From: Streptomyces scabiei 87.22
Lineage (GTDB): Bacteria; Actinomycetota; Actinomycetes; Streptomycetales; Streptomycetaceae
Reading direction: 5' to 3'
Assembly: GCF_000091305.1 (NCBI RefSeq)
Contig: NC_013929.1
Location: 9,238,001 to 9,302,000, forward strand
Length of the DNA stretch: 64,000 nucleotides
The notes under the pieces: model-generated
Database searches by the model: none
What the model saw: the letters and a program-made list of their open reading frames with translations, nothing else
What the model was told of the DNA's origin: nothing
Program-made: the position numbers and the translations under genes
In this document: in pieces, positions 22,081-31,368 of the stretch
Layout of the letters: the number at the start of each line of letters is the position of its first letter
Numbering within the stretch: position 1 is the first letter of the stretch

Positions 22081-22881
22081 TCAGCGCCTGGTGCGCGACG
22101 TGATCGTGAACTGGGCCCCGTCCGGGTCGCGCAGCACCGCCTCGTCCGCGTCCTGCGCCAGGATCGTGCCGCCGTGGTGTTCGGCGGCCTCGACGCAGGC
22201 CGCCACGTCGGAGACGGAGAAGTGCACCTGCCAGTGCGGGCGGATCGTGGGGTCCGGCGCGGCCTCCAGCGCGCCGGAGGTGATCCGGGCGACGGCCTCG
22301 CCCTCGCTGCGCAGGACCACCTCGTTGCCCTCGTAGTGGACCTCGCAGCAGCCGGGCTTCTCGGTGGCCCACTCCAGGACCTCGCCGTAGAAGATCGCGG
22401 CGTCGAAGGCGTCCCGGGTGTGCAGCCGGATGAAGGACGGCGCGGCCTTGCGCCAGGTCTCCCAGTCGGTGAACAGGGCACCCTCCCAGATCCCGAAGGA
22501 GGCACCGTGCCGGTCGGCCAGCAGGGCCGCCCGGCCGGGCGGGAAGGAGAGAGGGCCGACGGCGACCGTGCCGCCGCGCTCCCGGGCCCGGGACGCCGCC
22601 GCGTCCGCGTCGGACACCGCGAAGTAGGGGGTCCAGGCCACCGCCATCTGCCACAGGGACGCCACCCCGGCGATCCCGGCGACCGGCACCCCGCCCGCCA
22701 GCGCGATCCTGAAGTGGTCGCCCAGTTTGGCCGTACGCCATCGCCAGCCCAGTACGGCGGCGTAGAAGTCCTCCGTGGCCGGCAGGTCCCGGCTGGTGAG
22801 GGTCACCCAGCAGGGGGCCCCGAAGACGGAATGGCTGGAGACGACGTGCTCCGCGCCCCCGAAATTACTGTCGCTGTTCAT
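22081..22881 (-). CDS. Two-domain VOC family protein
   Basis: 266 residues made of two tandem vicinal-oxygen-chelate domains. The first runs from CWVTLTSRDLPATEDFYAAVLGW to ALLADRHGASFGIWEG and the second from FIRLHTRDAFDAAIFYGEVLEW to AVLRDPDGAQFTITSR. Proteins of this shape are often annotated as glyoxalase-like or hydroxylase-associated; the substrate is unknown. The ATG at 22881 (MNSDSNFGG) is the first in-frame start close to the domain. It converges with glgX (23 bp apart) and diverges from the DHA2 pump, and it could share a 226-bp promoter region with that pump. Confidence 0.85.
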   Translation of the reverse strand: MNSDSNFGGAEHVVSSHSVFGAPCWVTLTSRDLPATEDFYAAVLGWRWRTAKLGDHFRIALAGGVPVAGIAGVASLWQMAVAWTPYFAVSDADAAASRARERGGTVAVGPLSFPPGRAALLADRHGASFGIWEGALFTDWETWRKAAPSFIRLHTRDAFDAAIFYGEVLEWATEKPGCCEVHYEGNEVVLRSEGEAVARITSGALEAAPDPTIRPHWQVHFSVSDVAACVEAAEHHGGTILAQDADEAVLRDPDGAQFTITSRTRR

Positions 22882-23107
22882 GGCAGTCGCGTCCTGGTCT
22901 CGTCCGCCGGCACACCCCGGCCGCACTCCAGTGTCCAACCGGATCCGGGACCGGTGCGCGCCGAGTACCCCCAAGTCGGCGTTCCGATCCCGGTGGGCTG
23001 CCGATCTTCGGACGGCCGTTCGGGTGATGACCAAGGGGTTCGGGCCGTTACCGGGCGCCGCCGCCGTGAGCATGCGCACGGCGGCGGATCAAGGGAAAAT
23101 TCTGCCC

Positions 23108-24721
23108 ATGGCCGACACAACGGAACGTTCCGGGCCCGGGCCGGCCGCCGCCGGCTCCGCCGCGCCCCACCAGACCCTCGCTCTCGCCGCGATGATGTTC
23201 GCCGTGTCGATGACGTTCATCGACCAGACGATCGTCGCCATCGCCGCCCCCAGCATCGTCGACGAACTGGGTCTCTCCTCGTCGGGCATGCAGTGGGTGG
23301 TCAACGCCTATCTGCTCTCCCTGGCCGCGTTCTTCGCGCTCGGCGGCCGGCTCGCCGACATCCTCGGGCACCGCCGGATGGCGGTCGTCGGCACCCTGCT
23401 CTTCGTCGTCTCCTCCGTGCTCTGCGGCTGCGTACCCGACGACAGCTTCGCGCTGGGCTGGCTGATCGCCTTCCGCGCCACACAGGGCCTGGGCGCCGCG
23501 CTGATGTTCCCCGCCGCGCTCGCCGTGGTCGTCGCCGTCTTCCCGGTCGACAGACGCGGCCGGGCGCTCGCCCTGTTCTTCGGGCTCTCCGGCGCGCTCA
23601 CCGCGCTCGGTCCGCTGCTCGGCGGCTGGCTCACCGGCTGGACCTGGCGGGCCATCTTCTGGGTCAATGTGCCCGTCGCGATCGTCGCGCTCGTCCTGAC
23701 CGCCCTTGCCCGCATCCCGCACCAGGTCCGCCGGGAACGCCTCGACGTACCCGGCGCCGTGCTCGTCGCCGTCGGCATGGGGCTGAGCGTGCTCGGTCTG
23801 CAGCAGGCGTCCGCCTGGGGCTGGAGCAGCTTCGCCACCTGGGCCTGCATCATCGGCGGACTCGCGGTCCTGGTGCTGTTCTGCGCCTACGAACTGCGCG
23901 TCGACGAACCGCTCGTCAAGCTCCACGTCTTCCGCGACAAGGCGTTCAGCGTCGACGCGGCCGTCCTGTTCTTCTCGATGCTCGCCTTCGTGCCGCTGTT
24001 CTTCTTCGCCTCGGTGTACGCGCAGGTCTCGCTCAGCGCCTCGCCCAACCAGGCCGCCCTGTTCCTGCTGTACTTCTTCATCGGCTTCGCCATCGCCTCC
24101 CAGTGGGGCGGCCGGATCCTCGACAAGCGCGGCGCCCGGCCCGCGCTGAAACTGGGCACTGCCCTCGGCGCGGTCGGCTTCGCCCTGTGGGCGAACAAAC
24201 TGACGGACCTCTCGATGCACGACCAGTGGCCCTACGTCGCCCTCGCCGGCGCCGGCATCGGTTTCCTGCTCGCGCCCGCCTCGACCGACGCGGTGAACCG
24301 GTCCCTCAACGCCTCCTACGGCGAGGTCACGGGGATCACCCAGACCGTCCGCAACTACGCGGCGGCCGTGGGCCTCGCGGTGTACGGCACGATCCTCACG
24401 CACCTCACCACCGACAACGTCGTGGAGACCCTGACCTCGAAGGGGGTGCCGGACGACACCGCGCGGGACGTGGCCCGGGACATCGCCGAGTCGGTCACCG
24501 GCAACCCGGACAGCCAGGCGCCGAGCGGCGACGGCCCCGTCGGCACGGTGGTGCGGGACTCGGCGGACGCCATCCGCATGGACTTCGCCGAGGCCAACCA
24601 GTGGGTGTTCTACGGGATGGCCATCGCGCTCGGCGTCGGCTTCCTGTGCGCGCTGCGGCATCCGGGGACCCGGGTCACGGAGGAGACACCGGCACCGGAC
24701 CGGCAGCCCGTGCACCACTGA
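23108..24721 (+). CDS. MFS transporter, DHA2 (EmrB/QacA) family
   Basis: A 537-residue membrane protein with about 14 hydrophobic segments, as in DHA2 drug/proton antiporters. Motif A appears as GGRLADILGHRRM after the second helix and motif C-like glycines as SGALTALGPLLGGWLTG; an acidic D in TFIDQTIVAIAAPSIV lies in helix 1. It probably exports toxic compounds or a secondary metabolite; the substrate is unknown. The start ATG 23108 follows AAGGGA. An upstream ATG at 23072 would add 12 residues. No TetR or MarR gene is adjacent. The next gene converges from the other strand. Confidence 0.92.
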   Translation: MADTTERSGPGPAAAGSAAPHQTLALAAMMFAVSMTFIDQTIVAIAAPSIVDELGLSSSGMQWVVNAYLLSLAAFFALGGRLADILGHRRMAVVGTLLFVVSSVLCGCVPDDSFALGWLIAFRATQGLGAALMFPAALAVVVAVFPVDRRGRALALFFGLSGALTALGPLLGGWLTGWTWRAIFWVNVPVAIVALVLTALARIPHQVRRERLDVPGAVLVAVGMGLSVLGLQQASAWGWSSFATWACIIGGLAVLVLFCAYELRVDEPLVKLHVFRDKAFSVDAAVLFFSMLAFVPLFFFASVYAQVSLSASPNQAALFLLYFFIGFAIASQWGGRILDKRGARPALKLGTALGAVGFALWANKLTDLSMHDQWPYVALAGAGIGFLLAPASTDAVNRSLNASYGEVTGITQTVRNYAAAVGLAVYGTILTHLTTDNVVETLTSKGVPDDTARDVARDIAESVTGNPDSQAPSGDGPVGTVVRDSADAIRMDFAEANQWVFYGMAIALGVGFLCALRHPGTRVTEETPAPDRQPVHH

Positions 24722-24779
24722 GCCCGGAACCCGGACGGCCGTGCGGCCCGGACCCGCTCCCCGGGGCCGCAGCCGCGTC

Positions 24780-25811
24780 CTACGTCGACTCCCGCCGCAC
24801 CAGTTCCGTCGGGAGGATCACCGCCGCCGGGTCCTCGCCGCCGATCTGGGCCAGCAGCACCCGCACCATCTCGTTGCTGATGCGGTCGTAGGGCTGGCGG
24901 ATGGTGGTGAGGGCCGGGACCGCCTCCGTCGCGGCCGCCGAGTCGTCGAAACCGCCCACGGCCACGTCCTCGGGGACCCGGCGGCCCGCCCGGCGCAGCG
25001 CCGCCAGGGCGCCCTGCGCCATCAGGTCGGAGGCCACGAACACGGCGTCCAGGTCGGGGGCCCGCTCCAGCAGCCGGTCGGTGCCCGCCTCGCCGCTGGC
25101 CCGGCTGTAGTCACCGGAGACGATCAGCCGCTCGTCGATCCCGATGCCCGCCTCCCCGAGGACCTCCTTGTACCCGGCGAGACGGTCGACACCGCCGGGG
25201 GTGTCCAGCGGCCCGGTCACGACACCGACGCGGCGACGGCCCAGCGACAGCAGGTGGCGCACCATGTCCCGGGCGCCGTCCCGGTCGTCGGCGGCCACGT
25301 AGCTCACCTTGGAGCCGGGAGCCATCGGCTTGCCGCACTGCACCAGGGGGATCCCCGCCTCGCGCAGTTCCTGGGCGACCGGGTTGCCGGAGTGACTGGA
25401 CACCAGCAGCACCCCGTCGACGTGGCCGGCGGTGATGTAGCGCGTGATCCGGCGCCGCTCGTCGGCCGTGCCGGCCACCATCAGCAGCAGGGGGATGTCG
25501 TGCGCGGCCAGCGCCTGGGTGCAACCGCGCAGCAGCACGTTGAAGTTGGGGTCCTCGAACAGCTTCTCCTGCGGTTCCGTCAGCAGGAAACCGATCGAGT
25601 CGGAGCGGCCCGTGATCAGCGAGCGGGCGTGCCGGTTCACGACATAACCCGTCTTCCGGATGGCGGCGTCGACCGCCTCGGCCGCTGCGGGGCTGACGTA
25701 GTGACCACCGTTGAGCACGCGCGAGACCGTCCCCCGGGAGACTCCCGCCTCGCGCGCCACATCGTGAATGGTCGGAGCCCTGCGCCTGCCCCCGGTGTTG
25801 CTCATGGTCAT
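24780..25811 (-). CDS. LacI family repressor of the galactan locus
   Basis: 343 residues: N-terminal LacI helix-turn-helix (APTIHDVAREAGVSRGTVSRVLNG) with hinge helix SPAAAEAVDAAI, followed by a periplasmic-binding-protein-like ligand domain (SIGFLLTEPQEKLF, VDGVLLVSSHSG, VAVGGFDDSAAA). It is the last gene of the transporter operon; its ATG overlaps the permease stop (ATGA, 25808-25811), so it is made together with the transporter it is expected to control. The matching operator is most likely the dyad at 29059-29074. The likely inducer is a galactooligosaccharide, judged from the GH42 and GH53 enzymes in the locus. Confidence 0.9.
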   Translation of the reverse strand: MTMSNTGGRRRAPTIHDVAREAGVSRGTVSRVLNGGHYVSPAAAEAVDAAIRKTGYVVNRHARSLITGRSDSIGFLLTEPQEKLFEDPNFNVLLRGCTQALAAHDIPLLLMVAGTADERRRITRYITAGHVDGVLLVSSHSGNPVAQELREAGIPLVQCGKPMAPGSKVSYVAADDRDGARDMVRHLLSLGRRRVGVVTGPLDTPGGVDRLAGYKEVLGEAGIGIDERLIVSGDYSRASGEAGTDRLLERAPDLDAVFVASDLMAQGALAALRRAGRRVPEDVAVGGFDDSAAATEAVPALTTIRQPYDRISNEMVRVLLAQIGGEDPAAVILPTELVRREST

Positions 25812-26713
25812 GACTTTACGGCTCCCGAGAGCAGATCGAGGCTCCAGAAGCGCTGGACGACCAGGAAGAGCGCGATCAGCGGGATCACCGCGAGCAGGGC
25901 GCCCGTGATCACCAGGGTGTAGAGCGCCGGGGTGTTCGCGCCCTGTTCGAGGAGGGTGAACAGGCCCAGCGTGATCGGGAACTTCTCGTCGTCGCTGAGC
26001 ATGATGTACGGCAGCAGGAAGTTGTTCCAGACCGCCACGAACTGGAACAGGAAGACCGTCACCAGGCCCGGCACCATCATCGGCAGCGCGACCCGGGTGA
26101 AGATCCGCCACTCGCCCGCCCCGTCCATCCTGCCCGCCTCGACCACGTCGGAGGGGACGGCCGCGGCGGCGTAGATCCGGGACAGGTACACGCCGTACGG
26201 GGAGAGGACCAGCGGCAGCAGCACCGACCAGTAGCTGTCCGCCAGGTCCGCCTTCGCCATCAGCAGGTACTGCGGGATCGCCAGGATCACCGGGGGCATC
26301 AGCACGCCCGCCATCAGGACGTTGAAGACGGCCTCGCGACCCCGGAAGCGGTAGATCGCCAGCGCGTACCCGCTGATCGCGGAGACGGCTGTCGACAGCA
26401 GGGCGCCGGCACCGGCGTAGAGGGCGGAGTTGCCCATCCACTGCCAGTAGATGCCGTCGCGGTAGGCGTTCAGATCGGACAGGTTGCCGGCGAAGCCGGT
26501 GCCCGGCAGGAAGGTGAAGGTGGAGAACAGTTCGCTGCCCGACTTGGTGGCCGCGATCAGCACCCAGACGACGGGCAGCAGACAGTAGACGGCGCCCAGC
26601 AGCAGGGTGAGCGTCGGGACGAGCGCGATCCGGCGGCGCAGCGGTGGCCTCCGGGCGGCGCCGGGGGTCGTGCCGGCCGCCGGAGCGGCCTCGCGGACGG
26701 CAAGAGAACTCAT
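25808..26713 (-). CDS. Sugar ABC transporter permease, MalG/GanQ type
   Basis: 301 residues with about six membrane helices and the EAA loop EAGRMDGAGEWRIFTRVALP that docks the ATPase. A basic, Pro/Ala-rich N-terminal tail precedes the first helix (LVPTLTLLLGAVYCLLPVVWVLI). It forms the channel with the preceding permease. Start and stop codons overlap those of both neighbours by 4 bp. No ATPase gene is in the locus, so a shared MsiK-type ATPase encoded elsewhere is expected, as known for Streptomyces sugar importers. Confidence 0.92.
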   Translation of the reverse strand: MSSLAVREAAPAAGTTPGAARRPPLRRRIALVPTLTLLLGAVYCLLPVVWVLIAATKSGSELFSTFTFLPGTGFAGNLSDLNAYRDGIYWQWMGNSALYAGAGALLSTAVSAISGYALAIYRFRGREAVFNVLMAGVLMPPVILAIPQYLLMAKADLADSYWSVLLPLVLSPYGVYLSRIYAAAAVPSDVVEAGRMDGAGEWRIFTRVALPMMVPGLVTVFLFQFVAVWNNFLLPYIMLSDDEKFPITLGLFTLLEQGANTPALYTLVITGALLAVIPLIALFLVVQRFWSLDLLSGAVKS

Positions 26714-27684
26714 CGTGCTGCCTCCTGCCTGTTACGGGAGTTCGCGGCTCTCAGGAAGCCGAAGGAGAGGACCAGGGTGGCCACGGCGATGATCACCGCG
26801 CCGGCCGCGGCCGAGTGGATGTCACCCTCGCCGAACGCGTCCCGGTACACCTTCATCAGCGGACTCCACGTCGTGGACACGGAGTTGGTGAGCGGCTTGA
26901 GGGTGGTGGGCTCGCTGAACACCTGGAGCGTGGCGATGATCGAGAAGAAGAAGGTCAGCACCAGCGAGGGCGCCACCATCGGGATCTTGATCCGCAGGGC
27001 GATCTGCAGCGGGGTGGCGCCGTCGAGCTTCGCCGCCTCGTACACCTCGGCCGGGATCGCCTGCAGCGAGGTGTAGATGACGATCATGTTGAAGCCGGTG
27101 CCGCCCCAGATCGCGATGTTCGACAGCGCCGCGTACAGCCCGCCGCCGTCCAGCAGGTCCGGCTGGGGGAGACCCAGCCTCTCCAGTACGAAGTAGAAGG
27201 GGCTGACGTCGGGGAGGTAGAGGAAGCCCCAGAGCAGGGCGGCGACGACGCCCGGGACGGCGTACGGCAGGAAGATCGCCAGCCGGGTGAAGGGGGCGAG
27301 GCGGACCTTGTCGCTGTCCAGCATCAGGGCGAGGACCAGCGCCAGACCGAGCATGACCGGGACCACGATCGCGCCGTAGCCGAGGACGCGCAGCGCGCCG
27401 TCCAGCAGCTCGGAGTCGGTCAGCGCGTCCGTGTAGTTCTCGATGCCCGCCCACACCTCGCTGCGCGCGCCCGAGCCGAGACCCAGCCCCTTGACCTGCA
27501 CCTTGTGCAGGCTGAGCCAGAGCGCGTAGCCGATGGGGAGCGCGAAGAACAGGGTGAACAACACCGTGGCGGGGAGGAGGAAAAAGTAGGGGGCGCTTCG
27601 CGCTCGTTTGAGGGTGGTGGTGGGTGACGGGTGGGCGTACGGGGCCCCCTTGACCCCGTACGGCCTCCGGCGTGCCGTCGTCAC
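26710..27684 (-). CDS. Sugar ABC transporter permease, MalF/GanP type
   Basis: 324 residues; after a short basic N-terminus it has the first helix YFFLLPATVLFTLFFALPIGY and further helices, with the EAA loop EAAKLDGATPLQIALRIKIPMV. The GTG start overlaps the binding-protein stop (GTGA, 27681-27684), and its own stop overlaps the next permease start. The frame is open further upstream only because of GC bias. It pairs with the MalG-type permease to import a di- or oligosaccharide, presumably beta-1,4-galactooligosaccharides given the divergent GH42/GH53 genes. Confidence 0.92.
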   Translation of the reverse strand: MTTARRRPYGVKGAPYAHPSPTTTLKRARSAPYFFLLPATVLFTLFFALPIGYALWLSLHKVQVKGLGLGSGARSEVWAGIENYTDALTDSELLDGALRVLGYGAIVVPVMLGLALVLALMLDSDKVRLAPFTRLAIFLPYAVPGVVAALLWGFLYLPDVSPFYFVLERLGLPQPDLLDGGGLYAALSNIAIWGGTGFNMIVIYTSLQAIPAEVYEAAKLDGATPLQIALRIKIPMVAPSLVLTFFFSIIATLQVFSEPTTLKPLTNSVSTTWSPLMKVYRDAFGEGDIHSAAAGAVIIAVATLVLSFGFLRAANSRNRQEAAR

Positions 27685-29003
27685 TCCGCGACCTCGAAGC
27701 CCTGCTTCTTCATGTCGGCGACCGTGTCGTCCTGCATCGTCCTCAGGGCGGCCCCGAAGTCCGACTTGTTCTTCGCGGCGGCGCCGAACGCGTCCTTGAA
27801 GGTGGTGTACGCGACGTTCACGTTCGGGCCCCACGCGGAGGGCGCGGTCGTCTTCGCGATCCCGGAGGCGACGGTGTAGAAGTCGGCCTGGTTCGAGAAG
27901 AAGGCCGGCGGCCGGGTGAAGGCGTCACTGGTCTGGGCGGTGGTGGCGGCCGGGTAGATGCCGCCCTCCTTCGCCAGTGCGGTCAGCGCGTCGGGGTCCG
28001 TGTTCAGCCAGGTGGCGAACTTCGCGGCGGCACCCTTGTTCTTCGAGTCCGTCGTGACGGCCGTCGAGGAGCCGCCCCAGCTGCCGGTGGTGTTCTCGGA
28101 CGCCGACCACTGCGGCAGCGGCGCCACCTTCCACTTGCCCTTCGTGTCCGGCGCGGCGGTGGTCAGGGTGCCCGGCGCCCACACGGCGCTGACCCAGGCG
28201 ATCTGCTTGCCGGTGTTGAGGGCCTTGTTCCAGGCCGGGGTGTACATCGGCTGGTTGTCGACGGCGCCCTCCTTCACGAGGCCGCCCCAGAAGTCGGCGA
28301 CCCGCTTCGTCGCCGCGTCGTCGATGCCGACCTTCCACTTCTGGCCCTCGGTGGTCCACCACTTCGCGCCCGCCTGCTGGGCGAGGCCGGCGAAGAGGCC
28401 GGAGTCGTTCGCCGAAAAGGTGGTGAGGTCGACGTCCGCGTCCTCCTTCTTCAGCTTCCGGGCGGTCTCGGCGAACTCGTCCCAGGTCTTGGGCACTTCG
28501 AGGCCGTACTTCTTGAAGAGGTCCTCGCGGTAGTAGAACATCATCGGCCCGATGTCCTGCGGGATCGCGTACACGGCGTCCGAGCCCAGAGTGGTCTGCT
28601 GCCAGACGCCGTCGGCGAACTTGGCCTTCGCCGCGCCGGACTCCTCGGCTATGTCGGCGACCGCGTCGTTGCTGACCAGCGTCGGCAGCGCCTGGTACTC
28701 GGCCTGCACCAGGTCGGGACCCTTGCCTGCCTTGTGCGCGGTGAGGATCTTGGTGACCAGGGTGTCGCCGGAGGCCTGCTTCTTCACCGTGACGGTGATC
28801 TGCTGCTTCTTGCCGGGACCCTTGTTCCACAGGTCGACGACCTTGTCCATCCCCGGCGTCCAGGTCCAGTACGTCAGCTCGGCGGGCCCCGCCTGGGTCT
28901 CGCCGTCGTCGCCGGACCCGCCGCAGGCGGCGAGGGTGGTGGCGCCGAGCGCGACGGCGACGGCGGTGGCCACAAAGCGCCCGTGCTTCGTGATGTCGGA
29001 CAT
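27681..29003 (-). CDS. Sugar ABC transporter substrate-binding lipoprotein
   Basis: 440 residues with a lipoprotein signal: basic start, hydrophobic core VATAVAVALGATTLAACGGSG with the lipid-modified cysteine in LAAC (~27). The mature part is a family 1 extracellular solute-binding protein (ELTYWTWTPGMDKVVDLWN, IPQDIGPMMFYYREDLFKKYGLEVPKTWDEF). It captures the sugar outside the cell for the two permeases. GGGGAGAA lies 7 bp before the ATG. It is the first gene of the coupled chain binding protein-permease-permease-LacI and is driven by a promoter with TTGACA at 29096-29101 and a LacI-type operator. Confidence 0.94.
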   Translation of the reverse strand: MSDITKHGRFVATAVAVALGATTLAACGGSGDDGETQAGPAELTYWTWTPGMDKVVDLWNKGPGKKQQITVTVKKQASGDTLVTKILTAHKAGKGPDLVQAEYQALPTLVSNDAVADIAEESGAAKAKFADGVWQQTTLGSDAVYAIPQDIGPMMFYYREDLFKKYGLEVPKTWDEFAETARKLKKEDADVDLTTFSANDSGLFAGLAQQAGAKWWTTEGQKWKVGIDDAATKRVADFWGGLVKEGAVDNQPMYTPAWNKALNTGKQIAWVSAVWAPGTLTTAAPDTKGKWKVAPLPQWSASENTTGSWGGSSTAVTTDSKNKGAAAKFATWLNTDPDALTALAKEGGIYPAATTAQTSDAFTRPPAFFSNQADFYTVASGIAKTTAPSAWGPNVNVAYTTFKDAFGAAAKNKSDFGAALRTMQDDTVADMKKQGFEVAE

Positions 29004-29058
29004 GGATCGTTCTCCCCTGACCTGGGCCCTCGTCTGCCGCGAGGACCGTGCCATGCTT

Positions 29059-29074
29059 CTGTGAGCGTTCACAG
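29059..29074. promoter_or_regulatory. LacI-type operator of the galactan locus
   Basis: The 16-bp dyad CTGTGAGCGTTCACAG is symmetric except for the two central pairs, and it has the CG centre usual for LacI-family sites. It starts 21 bp past the minus-strand -35 box, so it covers the -10/+1 region of the transporter promoter, 56 bp before the lipoprotein ATG. Confidence 0.8.
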
Positions 29075-29094
29075 TAGAGAAACATCCCGGACAC

Positions 29095-29125
29095 TTGTCA
29101 ATGGTTGTAGCTGTGCGGTTATGTT
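29095..29125. promoter_or_regulatory. Back-to-back divergent promoters with overlapping -35 boxes
   Basis: Minus strand: TTGACA (29096-29101) with a -10 candidate TCTACT or TACTGT 17-19 bp on. Plus strand: TTGTCA (29095-29100), then 19 bp and TATGTT (29120-29125) for the beta-galactosidase. The two -35 hexamers lie on the same base pairs, so polymerases for the two operons would compete. Confidence 0.65.
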
Positions 29126-29189
29126 GGGCTTGCATCGCCGAATCTGTGTGTGCACGTTCCCAAATGATCAACTCAAACGGGAGAGATCC

Positions 29190-31211
29190 ATGCCGGAGAC
29201 CACCCCCACGGGCCTCACCAGGCTCGCCTTCGGTGGCGACTACAACCCCGAGCAGTGGCCGGAAACCGTCTGGCAGGAGGACGTCCGGCTGATGCGCGAG
29301 GCCGGCGTCACGATGGTGAGCGTCGGGATCTTCTCCTGGGCCCTGCTGGAGACCTCGCGCGGCATCTACGACTTCGGCTGGCTCGACCGGCTGCTCGACC
29401 TGCTCCACGAGAACGGCATCCGCGTCGACCTCGGCACCCCCACCGTCGTCCCGCCCGTCTGGTTCTACCGCGAGCACCCCGAGGCGCTGCCCGTGACCGC
29501 CGACGGCACCCGCTACGAGTTCGGCTCCCGGGGCGCCATCTGCCACAGCAACGCCGACTACCGCGCCGCCGCCGCGACCATCACCACCAGGCTCGCCGAG
29601 CGCTACGCCGACCACCCGGCGCTCGCCCTGTGGCACGTGCACAACGAGTACGGCGTCCCCGTCTCCGCCTGCTACTGCGACTCCTGCGCCGCGCACTTCC
29701 GCCGCTGGCTGGAGCGTGTGTACGGTGACGTCGAGGCGGTCAACGAAGCCTGGGGCACGGCCTTCTGGGGTCAGCACTACACCGACTTCGCGCAGATCAA
29801 CCCGCCGCGCACCACCCCCACCGTCGGCAACCCGGGGCAGGCACTCGACTACAAGCGGTTCGCCGACGAGACCGTCCGCGAGAACTTCGTCGCCGAGCGG
29901 GACATCCTGCACCGCCTCGCCCCCGGCATCCCGGTCACCACCAACTTCATGGCCGCGCTCAGCCAGTGCGACTCCATGGACTACTGGGCCTGGGGCCGCG
30001 AGGTCGACCTCGTGACCAACGACCACTACCTGATCACCGACGGCCGCCGCACCCACGTCAACCTCGCGATGGCCGCCGACCTCACGCGCTCGGTGGGCGC
30101 CGGCGCCCCCTGGCTGCTCCTGGAACACTCCACCTCGGGCGTCAACTGGCAGGCCCGCAACCCCGCCAAGGCCCCCGGCCAGATGGCCCGCAACTCGCTC
30201 GCCCATGTGGCGCGCGGCTCCGACGGCGCCATGTTCTTCCAGTGGCGGCAGTCCCGGCGCGGCGCCGAGAAGTTCCACTCGGCGATGCTCCCGCAGGCCG
30301 GCACCGAGTCGCGGGTGTGGCGCGAGGTCGTCGAACTGGGCGCGTCCCTGGACTCGCTGAGCCAGGTCCGCGGCAGCCGGACCGTCGCCGACGTGGCCGT
30401 CCTGTGGGACTGGCACTCCTGGTGGGCGCAGAACCTCGCCTGGCGCCCCAGCGAGGACCACGACGCCCGTGAGCGCGCGGACGCCTTCTACGCGGCCCTC
30501 TACGACCGCCACCTCACGGTCGACTTCGCCCACCCCGAGGCCGACCTGTCGGCCTACCCGCTGGTCGTCGTCCCCGCGCTGTACCTGACGACCGAAGCGG
30601 CCGGGAACAACCTCAAGGAGTACGTCGAGAACGGTGGCACCCTCGTCGTCTCCTGCTTCTCGGGAATCGTCGACGAGCACGACGCCGTCCACGAGGGCCC
30701 CTACCCGGGCGCCCTGCGGGACGTGCTCGGCCTGACCGTCGAGGAGTTCTCGCCGCTGCAGGCAGGGGAGAGCGTACGGCTCACCGGCCCCGACGGCTCC
30801 GAGCTGACCGGCGACGTGTGGACGGAGTTCGTGGTGCCGCGCGGCGCCGAACCGGTGTGGACCTACGCCGACGGCCTCACCGCCGGACGGCCCGCCGTCA
30901 CCCGGCACCGGCTCGGCGAGGGCTCCGCCTGGTACGTGTCGACCCGCCTCGACGCGCACGGTCTGGACGCGCTGCTCGGCTGGGCCGCCGACGACGCGGG
31001 CCTCGCGCCCCGCGGCGACCTGCCACGCGACGTCGAAGTGGTGCGCCGCGCGGGCGAGTCGGGCGCCTTCCTGTTCGCGATCAACCACACCGCGACCGAC
31101 GCGAAGGTGCCGCTCGACGCCGAGGGCACCGAACTCCTCACCGGCGAACGCGCGGCGGGCCGTCTCGCCGTCCCCGCGGGCGGCGTCAGGGTCGTACGCC
31201 TCGACGCCTGA
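29190..31211 (+). CDS. GH42 beta-galactosidase
   Basis: Cleaves terminal beta-galactosyl residues, here likely from galactooligosaccharides taken up by the divergent transporter. The 673-residue enzyme has the GH42 start RLAFGGDYNPEQWP, the acid/base E153 in WHVHNEYG and the nucleophile E312 in LLLEHSTSG. The four zinc-cluster cysteines of many GH42 enzymes are present (C118, C161, C163, C166). A trimerisation domain and a small C-terminal beta domain follow the barrel. No signal peptide, so it is intracellular. GGGAGAG precedes the ATG. Confidence 0.95.
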   Translation: MPETTPTGLTRLAFGGDYNPEQWPETVWQEDVRLMREAGVTMVSVGIFSWALLETSRGIYDFGWLDRLLDLLHENGIRVDLGTPTVVPPVWFYREHPEALPVTADGTRYEFGSRGAICHSNADYRAAAATITTRLAERYADHPALALWHVHNEYGVPVSACYCDSCAAHFRRWLERVYGDVEAVNEAWGTAFWGQHYTDFAQINPPRTTPTVGNPGQALDYKRFADETVRENFVAERDILHRLAPGIPVTTNFMAALSQCDSMDYWAWGREVDLVTNDHYLITDGRRTHVNLAMAADLTRSVGAGAPWLLLEHSTSGVNWQARNPAKAPGQMARNSLAHVARGSDGAMFFQWRQSRRGAEKFHSAMLPQAGTESRVWREVVELGASLDSLSQVRGSRTVADVAVLWDWHSWWAQNLAWRPSEDHDARERADAFYAALYDRHLTVDFAHPEADLSAYPLVVVPALYLTTEAAGNNLKEYVENGGTLVVSCFSGIVDEHDAVHEGPYPGALRDVLGLTVEEFSPLQAGESVRLTGPDGSELTGDVWTEFVVPRGAEPVWTYADGLTAGRPAVTRHRLGEGSAWYVSTRLDAHGLDALLGWAADDAGLAPRGDLPRDVEVVRRAGESGAFLFAINHTATDAKVPLDAEGTELLTGERAAGRLAVPAGGVRVVRLDA

Positions 31212-31368
31212 TCACGGCGTACGAACCGGCACCCGCCACCCCCCCGAACACCGGCCGGATCTCTGGGGACTTCCGGCCGGTACCGGCGGCGTCGCGCCCA
31301 CGGCCTTCGGGTGCGGCGCCGCCGCGGCACCGTGCAGCCAGGTCCCCACCTTCGTCGAAGGGACGACG

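Noticed and set aside
27672..31211. A 1179-codon frame extending the beta-galactosidase upstream
   Set aside because: The extension is antisense to the binding-protein gene and crosses the divergent promoters; the GH42 homology and ribosome site begin at 29190.
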